Shown here in pieces: positions 8,270 to 16,869 of a stretch of 59,927 nucleotides of DNA. Origin of the DNA: Acidobacteriota bacterium (GTDB lineage: Bacteria; Acidobacteriota; Terriglobia; Terriglobales; Acidobacteriaceae); contig JAJZDM010000010.1 of assembly GCA_021806005.1 (NCBI GenBank), forward strand, positions 1 to 59,927. The letters are read 5' to 3'. The notes beneath the pieces were generated by a model. That model saw only the letters and a list, made by a program, of their open reading frames with translations. It ran no database searches and was not told the DNA's origin. Every line of letters begins with the position of its first letter. Position 1 is the stretch's first letter. A program made the position numbers and the translations under genes.

Positions 8270-9301
8270 GTGAGTAAACTTACCGTGCCTGCCGAGAACA
8301 CTCGTCCAAACTCGGGCGAAACCAGTACCAAGCGAGTTCTGTTACTGAAGCCGAGAGGCTTTTGCGCCGGGGTGGTGCGCGCGATCGACATCGTTCAGAT
8401 TGCGCTGGATACTTTTGGGGCGCCGATCTATGTACGGAAAGAGATCGTCCATAACAGTTATGTGGTGAATGATCTGGCCCAGAAGGGCGCCATCTTCGTC
8501 AATGAACTGGACGAGGTGCCGGAGGGTGCGCGGGTGATCTACTCAGCCCATGGGGTGAGCCCGGCGGTGCGGGAGGGGGCCAGAGAGCGGCAACTGAAGG
8601 TGATTGACGCGACGTGCCCGCTGGTGACCAAGGTGCATATTGAGGCGATCAAGTTTGCCAAGCAGGGATACTCGCTGGTGCTGGTGGGGCATCGCGATCA
8701 TGAAGAGATCCAGGGGACGCAGGGTGAGGCTCCGGATGTGACGCAGGTGGTCTCGTCGGTGAAGGAGGTCGAGGAGTTGGAGGTGGAAGACCCGAAGAAG
8801 GTCGCCTACCTGACGCAGACGACGCTTTCACTGGATGAGGCGAGGCACATGATCGAGGCGCTGAAGAAGAAGTTTCCCGATATTGTGGGGCCCCATGCAC
8901 AGGACATCTGCTATGCGACGGAGAATCGCCAGTCGGCGGTGAAGAACGTGGCGCATGAGGCGGATCTGGTGCTGGTGGTTGGATCGCGGAACAGTTCCAA
9001 CTCCAACCGGCTGGTAGAGGTGTCGCAGAAGATCGGGACACACTCGTATCTGATCGACAAGGCAGACGATATTCAGCCTGTGTGGCTGGAGGGCGTGGAG
9101 ACGGTTGCTATTACGGCGGGAGCGTCGGCTCCCGAGATTCTGGTGCAGGAGGTCATTGCCTATCTGCAGGGCAAGGGATACGCCTCTGTAGAGGAGGTCG
9201 AAGTGATGCCGGAGAACGTGCGCTTCGGGCTGCCGGAGGAGATTGTCTCGGCGATTGCGTCAGCGCCCTCGTCCTCGCCGGTGGCTGGTTCTTCATTCTG
9301 A
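8270..9301 (+). CDS. ispH: 4-hydroxy-3-methylbut-2-enyl diphosphate reductase IspH
   Basis: 343 residues from a GTG at 8270 (AAGAAGG about 12 bases upstream). IspH makes IPP and DMAPP from HMBPP, the last step of the MEP isoprenoid pathway, on a [4Fe-4S] cluster. The three cluster cysteines are visible: Cys32 in RGFCAGVVRA, Cys116 in DATCPLV and Cys214 in DICYATENRQ. Substrate-site residues lie in EIVHN, SAHGVSP and GSRNSSNSNRL. The N-terminus carries about 20 extra polar residues compared with the enterobacterial enzyme. It sits directly upstream of squalene-hopene cyclase, which makes sense because hopanoids are built from its products. Confidence 0.96.
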   Translation: MSKLTVPAENTRPNSGETSTKRVLLLKPRGFCAGVVRAIDIVQIALDTFGAPIYVRKEIVHNSYVVNDLAQKGAIFVNELDEVPEGARVIYSAHGVSPAVREGARERQLKVIDATCPLVTKVHIEAIKFAKQGYSLVLVGHRDHEEIQGTQGEAPDVTQVVSSVKEVEELEVEDPKKVAYLTQTTLSLDEARHMIEALKKKFPDIVGPHAQDICYATENRQSAVKNVAHEADLVLVVGSRNSSNSNRLVEVSQKIGTHSYLIDKADDIQPVWLEGVETVAITAGASAPEILVQEVIAYLQGKGYASVEEVEVMPENVRFGLPEEIVSAIASAPSSSPVAGSSF

Positions 9302-9455
9302 AGGAGTGGATGGACTGGCGATCTGTGATGGGCGGATGGCTGCCCGGCACGGTAGCGCGTCGTTCTGTGGCTGAAGCTGGAGGGAAGTTGCGTCCGCTTC
9401 AGGGTGTGCCGGCGTGCGCCGGCGAGTGGAGGAGTGGCATTTGTATCCGGAGCCT

Positions 9456-11477
9456 ATGAGAAGAAGACGATCCAATCCGCAGACGACGGCGCAGCCGCGA
9501 TTTGGGCGGATCGACCTGGCGATGGAACAGGTGAGCGAGGGCATTGAAGACGCGACCAACTGGCTGTTAGGCCAGCAGCACGAGCTGGGATACTGGTGCG
9601 CGGAGTTGGAAGCCGACTCGATGCTGGAGTCCGACTACATCTTCATGCACACGCTGCTGGGCACCGGAGACCGGGGCCGGATGGAACGGGCAGTGAATGA
9701 GATTCTGCGCCACCAGAACGAGGATGGCGGCTGGAGCCTGTATCCGGGTGGGCCCAGCAATGTGAACTACGGCGTGAAGTGCTACCTGGCGCTGAAGCTG
9801 ATGGGGTGGAAGGCGGATCATCCGCTGATGGCCAAGGCGCGCAAGAATGTGCTGGATCTGGGCGGTGTGGTGGAGTGCAACACCTTTACCAAGATCTATC
9901 TCTGTGCCATGGGCCAGTACGACTATGACGCTGTGCCGGCTGTTCCTCCCGAGATCATCCTTTTCCCGAAGTGGTTCTATTTCAACATCTATGAGATCAG
10001 CGCCTGGTCGCGGGCGATTCTGGTGCCGCTGTCGATCATCTACGCGAAGAAGCCGTTCAAGAAACTGACCCCAGAGCAGACGATCGACGAACTGTTTGTG
10101 GGAGGACGCGAGGGTGCGAACCTGCATCTGCGGTTTGACCGAAAGCGGCTGATCTCCTGGCGCAACTTCTTTTTGTTTACTGACCGGCTGATGCACTGGT
10201 CGGAGCGTGTGCATATCCGGCCGCTGCGCAAGGTGGCGTTGAAGAAGGCGGAGCGCTGGATTCTGGATCACTTTGAGCGATCCGACGGCCTGGGCGCGAT
10301 CTATCCGGCCATGCTGAATGCGATTGTTGCCCTGGTGTACCTGGGGTACTCGAAGGACGATCCTCAGTTGATTCGCGCGATGGACGAGTTTGAGCGGCTG
10401 GGAATTGACTGCCCGGAGGGGACGCCGGACTATCCGGTGGCGACCTTCCGGATGCAGCCGTGCTTTTCGCCGGTGTGGGATACAGCACAGGTGCTCTCGA
10501 CGCTGGGTGAGGTGGGACTGGCGAAGGATGATCCGCGGCTGGTGAAGGCGGCCGACTGGCTGCTCTCCAAGGAGATTCGCTACAAGGGTGACTGGTCTCA
10601 CAACGTGAAGGTCGCCGAGCCGAGCTGCTGGTGTTTCTTTTTCAACAACGACCATCAACCGGATGTGGATGATACGGGCGAGGTGCTGCTGGCGCTGAAG
10701 GCCGTGGATAATCCGCGCGAACGCTATCAGCATGATGTGACGCGGAGAGCGATCGAGTGGGTGTTCGCCATGCAATGCAAGAACGGCGGCTGGGCGTCCT
10801 TTGACAAGGACAACACCAAGAAGATCTTCGAGTCGATTCCGTTTGCGGATCACAATGCGATGATCGATCCGCCGACGGTGGACATTACCGGCCGCATTCT
10901 GGAGATGCTGGCCAGCTATGGCTACACGCGCCGCGACAAGCGGGTGGAGAGGGCGATTCAGTTCATCCTGAAGGAGCAGGAGCCGGATGGGGCCTGGTTC
11001 GGACGCTGGGGTGTGAACTATCTGTACGGCACATTTCTTGTGCTGCGCGGTCTGCAGGCGATGGAGGTGAGCTACCTGGAGCCGGCGGTGCAGCAGGCGG
11101 CCGAGTGGATTCGCATGGTGCAGAACGCGGATGGCGGATGGGGCGAGACGGCCGGGACGTATGACGATCCCAGCCAGCGCGGGGTTGGACCTTCGACACC
11201 CAGCCAGACGGCCTGGGCGCTGCTGGGGCTGCTGGCGGCCAACGATACGCGCTCTGATTCGGTAGCCAAGGGCGTTCGCTGGCTGATTGAGCGGCAGCAG
11301 GAGGATGGTTCCTGGAGTGAGTTGATGCCGGGAAGAAACGGGGAGAGCTATTACACCGGAACGGGGTTCCCGAAGGTGTTTTATCTGGGGTACCACTTCT
11401 ACAAGCAGTACTTTCCGCTGCTGGCGCTGACGACCTACCGCAAGGCCATGGAGCGCGGAGAGTATGAAGCAGGTTGA
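9456..11477 (+). CDS. shc: Squalene-hopene cyclase
   Basis: 673 residues from the ATG at 9456 (CGGAG just upstream); a GTG at 9414 would add 14. The enzyme cyclises squalene to hopene at the membrane. The catalytic DxDD motif is DVDDT starting at residue 403, and repeated QW motifs are evident (QNEDGGWSL, CKNGGWASFD, QEPDGAWFGRWG, QNADGGWGE, QQEDGSW). Length matches the family. It begins the hopanoid block and is followed 114 bases later by hpnH. No squalene-forming hpnCDE genes occur in the window, so squalene supply must be encoded elsewhere. Confidence 0.96.
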   Translation: MRRRRSNPQTTAQPRFGRIDLAMEQVSEGIEDATNWLLGQQHELGYWCAELEADSMLESDYIFMHTLLGTGDRGRMERAVNEILRHQNEDGGWSLYPGGPSNVNYGVKCYLALKLMGWKADHPLMAKARKNVLDLGGVVECNTFTKIYLCAMGQYDYDAVPAVPPEIILFPKWFYFNIYEISAWSRAILVPLSIIYAKKPFKKLTPEQTIDELFVGGREGANLHLRFDRKRLISWRNFFLFTDRLMHWSERVHIRPLRKVALKKAERWILDHFERSDGLGAIYPAMLNAIVALVYLGYSKDDPQLIRAMDEFERLGIDCPEGTPDYPVATFRMQPCFSPVWDTAQVLSTLGEVGLAKDDPRLVKAADWLLSKEIRYKGDWSHNVKVAEPSCWCFFFNNDHQPDVDDTGEVLLALKAVDNPRERYQHDVTRRAIEWVFAMQCKNGGWASFDKDNTKKIFESIPFADHNAMIDPPTVDITGRILEMLASYGYTRRDKRVERAIQFILKEQEPDGAWFGRWGVNYLYGTFLVLRGLQAMEVSYLEPAVQQAAEWIRMVQNADGGWGETAGTYDDPSQRGVGPSTPSQTAWALLGLLAANDTRSDSVAKGVRWLIERQQEDGSWSELMPGRNGESYYTGTGFPKVFYLGYHFYKQYFPLLALTTYRKAMERGEYEAG

Positions 11478-11591
11478 AAAGGGTGCGGCCCCGGAAGGTT
11501 TTGCAAGGCAGTGCAAGAGTGAACCGCTGACAGCAAAGTTGCTGCATGCACGAAGATGTCAAGCAAGTACGGGAAGAAGGAGTGATGCTGT

Positions 11592-12752
11592 ATGGGTATT
11601 CCCATCTCACAGATGTTGACTGTTACCTCTTATGTTCTGAAGCAGAAGCTGGCAGGACGGAAGCGGTATCCTCTGGTGCTGATGCTGGAGCCGCTGTTTC
11701 GCTGCAACCTGGCCTGCGCCGGCTGCGGCAAGATCCAGTACCCGGCGCATATTCTGAAGGCCCAGTTGACGCCGGAGGAGTGCTTCCGCGCGGTGGAGGA
11801 GTGCGGCACGCCGATGGTGTCGATCCCCGGCGGTGAACCGCTGCTGCATCCGCAGATGCCGGAGATTGTGGCCGGACTGGTGGCGCGAAAGAAGTATATC
11901 TACCTGTGCACCAATGCGCTGCTGCTGAAGGAAAAGCTGCACCTCTTCAAGCCTTCGAAGTATCTGAGTTTTTCCGTACATGTGGACGGGGAGAAAGAAC
12001 ACCACGATATGTCCGTGTGCCGGGAGGGTGGGCACGATATTGCGATGGAAGGGATTCGCGCCGCGGTGGCGGCCGGATTCCGGGTGACGACCAACACGAC
12101 ACTGTTCGATGGCGCGGACCCCAACTCCGTGCGCGCGCACTTTGATGAACTGATGGGCGCAGGCGTGGAGAGCATGATGGTGTCGCCGGGTTATACCTAC
12201 GACAAGGCTCCCGACCAGAACCACTTTCTGGGCAAGGCGCGTTCGCGCAAGCTGTTTCGCGCCATTCTCTCCAACCGGAAGAAGAGTTGGCAGTTCAATA
12301 CGCATCCTCTGTTCGCTGAGTATCTGATGGGCAAGAGGGACTTTGAGTGTACGCCGTGGGGCATGCCGACCTATTCGATCTTTGGTTGGCAGAAGCCTTG
12401 CTATCTGCTGCAGGATGGCTATGCGGACAGCTTCCAGGAGTTGATGGAGACCGTGGAGTGGGCCAAGTATGGAGCCAAGAGCGGTAATCCGCAGTGCGCC
12501 AACTGCATGGTGCACTCCGGCCATGAGGCCTCAGCGGTGGATTACAACTTCAGCTCGCTGAAGGGCTTCTGGGAGACGGCGAAGAAGTACATGTTTCCTT
12601 CGATGTACGAGGATGCGGATGCGCAGAAGCTGTTGAACGAGTGGCCGGTTGCCAGCCATGGACGGCTGGTGCAGATCGGCCAGAGCCCGGCGCGGGTGGT
12701 AGTAACGTCGTCGGAGTCTGTGGATGAGATGACCGGCGTGTCGGGCGACTAA
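11592..12752 (+). CDS. hpnH: Hopanoid radical SAM protein HpnH (adenosylhopane synthase)
   Basis: 386 residues, ATG at 11592 with AAGGAG 9 bases upstream. The radical-SAM cluster motif is C-x3-C-x2-C at Cys38, Cys42 and Cys45 (FRCNLACAGCG), followed by the GGEP element (SIPGGEPLLHP). HpnH attaches a 5'-deoxyadenosyl group to the hopene produced by Shc, giving adenosylhopane, the precursor of extended C35 hopanoids. The C-terminal half (about 260-340) contains CTPWGMPTYSIFGWQKPCYL and CANCMVHSGHE, typical of the HpnH C-terminal domain. It lies between shc and an uncharacterised small gene, all in the same orientation. Confidence 0.96.
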   Translation: MGIPISQMLTVTSYVLKQKLAGRKRYPLVLMLEPLFRCNLACAGCGKIQYPAHILKAQLTPEECFRAVEECGTPMVSIPGGEPLLHPQMPEIVAGLVARKKYIYLCTNALLLKEKLHLFKPSKYLSFSVHVDGEKEHHDMSVCREGGHDIAMEGIRAAVAAGFRVTTNTTLFDGADPNSVRAHFDELMGAGVESMMVSPGYTYDKAPDQNHFLGKARSRKLFRAILSNRKKSWQFNTHPLFAEYLMGKRDFECTPWGMPTYSIFGWQKPCYLLQDGYADSFQELMETVEWAKYGAKSGNPQCANCMVHSGHEASAVDYNFSSLKGFWETAKKYMFPSMYEDADAQKLLNEWPVASHGRLVQIGQSPARVVVTSSESVDEMTGVSGD

Positions 12753-12840
12753 AGCATCCTCCCTGCAGGTGTAGCGCAGGCCCCGGCCGGCTTGCCTGCC
12801 TGGGTGAGAAGAAGACGGCAAGCGGCAGACGGAGAGCGAG

Positions 12841-13299
12841 ATGGCGACAGCGGAGCAGGAACACCTGAAGATCGAACAACTGCAGCATGCGGCTGCGGAT
12901 GACCTGGAGATTGTGGCCGGGCGGGAGCGCGAGAATCTGGAGGGATGGATTCCGGAACTGGCCACCGAGTCCGAGGTGCGCGAGGCGCTGGAGAAGGCCT
13001 TTGACTACCGGGGCGACGTTACGGTGACCTGCAAGGACGGAACGACGGTGGAGGGCTATCTATACGACCGCCGCAGCGGCGCAACACTGGATGCATCTCT
13101 GATCCGGATGATTCCGAAGCCGGGTGCGGGAGCACCGCCGCAGCGGATGATGATCCGCTACTCTGATATTGCAGCATTGCAGTTCAGTGGGCGGGACACG
13201 GCTGCGGGCAAGACCTTTGAGGCATGGGTGAAGAGCTACTGGGAGAAGAAGGCGGCGGGCGAGAAGGATATCCGCATTGAGCCGGAGGCGCTCGACTAG
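12841..13299 (+). CDS. Uncharacterised 152-aa protein in hopanoid cluster
   Basis: 152 residues, not recognised as a named family. The N-terminal third is charged and probably helical (EHLKIEQLQHAAADDLEI). The middle (about 55-115) reads as a small beta-barrel-like segment with DVTVTCKDGTTVEGYLYDRR and MMIRYSDIAALQFSG, resembling Sm/SH3-like strands. The tail is acidic-basic (WEKKAAGEKDIRIEPE). It has no signal peptide, membrane helix or catalytic motif. It starts 88 bases after hpnH and precedes hpnA, so a cytoplasmic accessory or regulatory role in hopanoid synthesis is inferred only from position. Confidence 0.8.
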   Translation: MATAEQEHLKIEQLQHAAADDLEIVAGRERENLEGWIPELATESEVREALEKAFDYRGDVTVTCKDGTTVEGYLYDRRSGATLDASLIRMIPKPGAGAPPQRMMIRYSDIAALQFSGRDTAAGKTFEAWVKSYWEKKAAGEKDIRIEPEALD

Positions 13300-13553
13300 G
13301 CCCTCTTCTTTGCGGGTGTCACACGAGGCCGCAACATGGGGAGGCGGTTTCCCGGTTCTTTACAACCCAAGGCGGGGCTGCCGGCTGGGACGGAAAGAAG
13401 GCGCTTCCGCAGGGTGCGATCCTGCAGCCACGGTCAAGGTAAGGATGCTTTGCAGACAGCGAGGCCGGGGGACGACCTAGACAGAATGAACGCCGCGCCC
13501 TTGGTAGAGTGAGAGTTCAGCGGAGCTGCGCTGGACAGCGTTGACAGGACCAT
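13300..13553 (+). other. Structured 254-base intergenic leader before hpnA
   Basis: No credible reading frame. The G+C-rich stretch can form several small hairpins, for example GCAGG (13409-13413) with CCTGC (13421-13425) and GAAG/CTTC around GGCGC just upstream. It is unusually long for this otherwise compact operon. No known riboswitch core (B12 box, TPP, c-di-GMP) could be matched by eye. It may hold a promoter or leader RNA for hpnA. Confidence 0.3.
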
Positions 13554-14582
13554 ATGCGGTTATTTGTTACCGGTGCAACAGGATTTGTGGGGGCGCATGT
13601 GGCGCAGTTGGCAGAGGCGCAGGGAGCGCAACTGCGACTGCTGGCGCGGGCCAGTTCACAGACCTCACGGCTGCCCAGGAGCGCTGAGTTGGTGGTTGGG
13701 GATCTGCGCGAACCGGAGGAGTTTGCCGGTGCGCTGGCGGGATGCGATGCGCTGATCCATGTAGCAGCGGACTACCGGCTATGGGTGCCGGACGCTGCGG
13801 AGATGTACAAGACCAACGTGGAGGGGACACGGAGGTTGCTACTGCTGGCGCGGCAGGCCGGCGTGCGGCGGGTGGTGTATACCAGCAGCGTTGCCACGAT
13901 GAGATTCAAGACCGATGGCACCGTGGTAGACGAAGAGACGCCGGTGAGTGAGGCCGATATGATCGGACACTACAAGCGGTCCAAGTGGATGGCCGAGCGG
14001 GTGGCGCTGGAGGCGGCTCGTGACGGGCAGGAGGTGATGGTGCTGAATCCGACCACGCCGATCGGTTCACTGGATGCCAAACCCACGCCGACCGGAAGGA
14101 TTGTGGTGGACTTTTTGAACCGGAGGTTTCCGGCTTATGTAGATACGGGTTTGAACCTGGTGGATGTGGAGGAGGTGGCCCGGATGCACCTGGTGGCGCT
14201 GGAGCGCGGCAGGGTGGGGCAGCGGTACATCCTGGGCGGAGAGAATCTGACCCTGAAACAGATTCTGGACCGGCTGGCGGAGATTACGGGGTTGAAGTCT
14301 CCGACGATGAAGGCCCCGCATACGCTGGCAATGATGTTTGCGTTCTTTGATGAGTTGGTGACGGGGAGGCTGCGGGGCAAGGAGCCGAGGGCCACGGTGG
14401 AGGCGGTCAAGATGGGGCGCAAGAAGATGTTTGCCAGTTCGGCCAGGGCCGAGCGTGAGCTGGGGCTGCGCGTGGGGAGCGTGGAGGGGGCGCTGCGCGC
14501 CGCCTGTGCCTGGTTTGTGCAGAATGGGTATGCGCCTGCTCCGCCGAAGGATGTTGTTCAGGAGCGGGTGAAGGCGGGTTGA
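13554..14582 (+). CDS. hpnA: Hopanoid-associated NAD-dependent sugar epimerase-like protein HpnA
   Basis: 342 residues. An extended short-chain dehydrogenase/reductase: the Rossmann glycine motif is GATGFVG at 7-13, the catalytic pair is Tyr140/Lys144 (HYKRSK), and the active-site Ser is in VYTSSVATM. NPTTPIGSLDAKPTPTG is characteristic of the HpnA family. HpnA is genetically tied to hopanoid clusters, but its exact substrate is not established; it is presumed to act on the sugar-derived side chain of extended hopanoids. A start at 13554 (GACAGGACCAT before ATG) fits the usual N-terminus. Confidence 0.93.
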   Translation: MRLFVTGATGFVGAHVAQLAEAQGAQLRLLARASSQTSRLPRSAELVVGDLREPEEFAGALAGCDALIHVAADYRLWVPDAAEMYKTNVEGTRRLLLLARQAGVRRVVYTSSVATMRFKTDGTVVDEETPVSEADMIGHYKRSKWMAERVALEAARDGQEVMVLNPTTPIGSLDAKPTPTGRIVVDFLNRRFPAYVDTGLNLVDVEEVARMHLVALERGRVGQRYILGGENLTLKQILDRLAEITGLKSPTMKAPHTLAMMFAFFDELVTGRLRGKEPRATVEAVKMGRKKMFASSARAERELGLRVGSVEGALRAACAWFVQNGYAPAPPKDVVQERVKAG

Positions 14583-14744
14583 GATGTGGGCCGCCCGCCC
14601 GCCCATGGTGAGGGAGGATTGCTCCGATCTTCAAAGTACGAATCCACCGAAACTTCGCTGCGATTCCGGGGTCATTACCGCCAAGGCAGTGGAAAGATTG
14701 CACGGGCAAGTCAAGACTTTGAAATGGTTATCAGGAGTATCTCT

Positions 14745-15281
14745 ATGCGGTCTTCGTCCCTCTCGATGGTTTGCGGCGCAGTTTTGAGTTGCGCCTTTTT
14801 TTTCAACACAGCCCGAGCGCAAGAACAGCCGGCGGCGGGTTCGCCGCCACCCGGTGCGGCGAATCAGGCTCCGGCAAACAGTACCGCGACGCCACCGCCA
14901 GCGGCGATACCGGCACCGGCAGCAACTGCGACGCCCGGCGGATACGCGCAGCCTGGGAGTGCCCCGTTCCCCCAACGAGGAATCCAGCGGCAGGTGCAGA
15001 TGCTGACCAGACGGTTGGGGCTGACGCCAGTACAGCGGTCCGAGGTTGAGCCGATCCTGACCAATCGTCAACGGCTGATTGCGGGCATCCGCCATGATCC
15101 TACGCTGGTTCCATGGCAGAAGAGAGTGCGGGTACAGAAGGTATTTCAGGACAGCGACGGAGAGATTGAGGCGATCCTGAGCGGGCCGCAGATACAGGCC
15201 TATCAGCAGATCGTTCAGCAGAGGCTAGCCCACCAGCGCAAGATGGAACAGCAACAGATGGATGCTCCTCCCGTCGGGTAG
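14745..15281 (+). CDS. Secreted LTXXQ/Spy-like periplasmic protein
   Basis: 178 residues from the ATG at 14745, with AGGAG 7 bases upstream; longer in-frame starts lack a ribosome-binding site and displace the signal peptide. MRSSSLSMVCGAVLSCAF, ending around NTARAQ, is a Sec signal peptide. A Pro/Ala-rich spacer (about 28-75) is followed by a helical region with RRLGLTPVQRSEVEPIL and repeated Gln-rich helices, like the LTXXQ repeat of Spy/CpxP periplasmic chaperones and metal-sensing inhibitors. It lies 162 bases after hpnA, so it may be the last gene of that unit or independent. Confidence 0.72.
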   Translation: MRSSSLSMVCGAVLSCAFFFNTARAQEQPAAGSPPPGAANQAPANSTATPPPAAIPAPAATATPGGYAQPGSAPFPQRGIQRQVQMLTRRLGLTPVQRSEVEPILTNRQRLIAGIRHDPTLVPWQKRVRVQKVFQDSDGEIEAILSGPQIQAYQQIVQQRLAHQRKMEQQQMDAPPVG

Positions 15282-15289
15282 CGGTTATC

Positions 15290-15394
15290 GCATTTTCAGT
15301 GTCATTGGGTATCCCGAAGAGGGCTTAGGGGGCGTTTTCATTGGGGGGACGCCCAAAAAGGTCGAGACATCGGGTACACCTGCACTGAAAATGC
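15290..15394 (+). repeat. Palindromic element, copy A (12-bp terminal inverted repeats)
   Basis: 105-base element bounded by a perfect 12-bp terminal inverted repeat, GCATTTTCAGTG (15290-15301) and CACTGAAAATGC (15383-15394). An internal stem pairs GGGCGT (15330-15335) with ACGCCC (15349-15354). It aligns end to end with the reverse complement of 37078-37185, sharing blocks such as CCCGAAG-GGGCTT, TTTTCATTGGGG, ACGCCC, AGGTCGAG and TACACCTGCAC. No reading frame. It occupies the noncoding gap 15282-15603, consistent with a non-autonomous MITE or REP-like element, or a structured RNA element. Confidence 0.8.
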
Positions 15395-15603
15395 TCAGCG
15401 AGGCGACGGGCAGAGGATGGGCTGGTTGCTCCGCGTATGAACCTGGCATAACAGGGGATGTTACAGGCAGTTGTTACAACAAAAGATGGATAGACGCAAC
15501 GGTTGAGGGAGTTGCCGGCCCATAACTGTCCCCCCCAAAAAAAACTCCCGGCAGCGCGGATTCAGAATTCCTTAGAACTACGCCAAATGGCAAGCGAGTT
15601 TTT

Positions 15604-16596
15604 ATGAAAAAGGCAGGTGTCGTTCGCAGTTCTCTTCTGACCCTTACCCTGTGCACAGCGTCCGTGGCGTCCCTGGCGCAGGTTAGCGTTGGAGTCAGCA
15701 TCGGAGTACCGGTGAGGGTACCGCCGCCGCCGCTGCCAGTGTATGTGCAGCCACCGTGCCCCACGCCGGGATTCCTGTGGACGCCTGGGTATTGGGCTTA
15801 TGGTCCCGCCGGGTACTACTGGGTACAGGGCGTGTGGGTGGCTCCTCCGCACCCTGGACTGCTGTGGACGCCTGGATACTGGGGCTTTGCCGCTGGTGTT
15901 TATGGCTGGCATCCCGGCTACTGGGGCCCCCACGTTGGCTTCTATGGCGGGGTTCACTATGGTTTTGGCTACGGTGGAGTTGGCTTTGTGGGTGGCATGT
16001 GGCAGGGCGGAGTGTTCCGCTACAACACGGCAGTGGTGAATGTGAATACAGCCGTCGTCCACAACACCTACATCAACAGGACGGTGGTGATGAACCAAAA
16101 CTTCAGCCATTCGAGCTTCAATGGGCCAGGGGGCGTGACGGCGAGCCCCACGGCGCAGGAGCGGATGGCGATGAATGAGCAGCACTTTGGTCCAACCGCC
16201 AGTCAGACCGCCGGCATGAACCAGGCGACGCGGAACGCGCGCGATGGCTTTGGCCATGCCAACCAGGTGAATAGCCGCCAAGGCAACCAGCAGCAGCGCA
16301 TCACGCAAGGGGTGAGATCCGGCCAGCTTACCCCAGGCGAGACGCGCAATCTGCAGACCCGCGAGTCAAGCATCAACAGCCAGGCACAGGCTGATCGTGC
16401 GGCGAATGGGGGCTATCTGACCGGGCAGCAGCGCCAACAGATTAACCAGCGCCAGAATAACGTCAGCCGTTCGATCTATAACGATAAACACAACGCGAAC
16501 AATGACGCGGCTGCTGCGGCGCGACAGGGGCGGTCGGCTCAGAGTGTGCGGCGGCAGGCGCAGCGCGTCTCCCATCGCAATCGGCCCCGGGGCTAG
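15604..16596 (+). CDS. Secreted YXWGXW-repeat protein
   Basis: 330 residues with a signal peptide (KKAGVVRSSLLTLTLCTASVASLAQ). The first half carries Trp/Tyr/Gly/Pro repeats: TPGYWAYGPAGYYWVQGVW, TPGYWGFAAG, WHPGYWGPHVG. These resemble the YXWGXW and WxPGYW repeats of small secreted proteins of unknown role. A Gly/Tyr/Phe-rich stretch follows, then an Asn/Gln/Ala/Arg-rich C-terminal half (about 190-330) that looks largely disordered. Likely periplasmic or surface-associated; no enzyme motif. It is followed by a strong terminator and stands alone. Confidence 0.8.
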   Translation: MKKAGVVRSSLLTLTLCTASVASLAQVSVGVSIGVPVRVPPPPLPVYVQPPCPTPGFLWTPGYWAYGPAGYYWVQGVWVAPPHPGLLWTPGYWGFAAGVYGWHPGYWGPHVGFYGGVHYGFGYGGVGFVGGMWQGGVFRYNTAVVNVNTAVVHNTYINRTVVMNQNFSHSSFNGPGGVTASPTAQERMAMNEQHFGPTASQTAGMNQATRNARDGFGHANQVNSRQGNQQQRITQGVRSGQLTPGETRNLQTRESSINSQAQADRAANGGYLTGQQRQQINQRQNNVSRSIYNDKHNANNDAAAAARQGRSAQSVRRQAQRVSHRNRPRG

Positions 16597-16634
16597 AAGC
16601 TCTCTTCTGTCCCTGAGTGTTATGACAGCGGCTG

Positions 16635-16668
16635 CGAATGGGTCTCTTCACTGGAAGAGACCCATTCG
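16635..16668 (+). terminator. Strong hairpin terminator after YXWGXW gene
   Basis: A perfect 15-bp stem, CGAATGGGTCTCTTC (16635-16649) with GAAGAGACCCATTCG (16654-16668), closes a 4-base loop ACTG and is followed by TGTTTATG. It starts 38 bases after the stop codon at 16596. The stem is stable, though the U-tract is short. Confidence 0.75.
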
Positions 16669-16869
16669 TGTTTATGCCTCGTTCAGGCTTCGTCAAGGCC
16701 TCCCTGCACCGTCCTGGGGGCCGATGTGAAGGGTGCAGGTTGCGCGAGGCGCGAAGAGATAGAGGAAGTTAAGGCGAGAGTGCGGCCGCAAGGGAGGGTT
16801 CAGTAGGAGAATAGAGAGGTAGGGAACGATGACAACAGGACCGGACGGTCCGGAAGAAGAGGGATTGCC

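Noticed and set aside
9567-11516. Very long open frame antisense to squalene-hopene cyclase
   Set aside because: The sense frame encodes an intact, motif-complete cyclase; the antisense product has no family features and reflects G+C-rich codon bias.
13300-13553. Cobalamin, TPP or c-di-GMP riboswitch, SRP or RNase P RNA before hpnA
   Set aside because: I looked for their conserved cores and found no match; only generic hairpins remain.
15262-15525. Plus-strand open frame through the copy A repeat
   Set aside because: It overlaps the end of the LTXXQ gene and reads through a palindromic repeat, so it is not coding.
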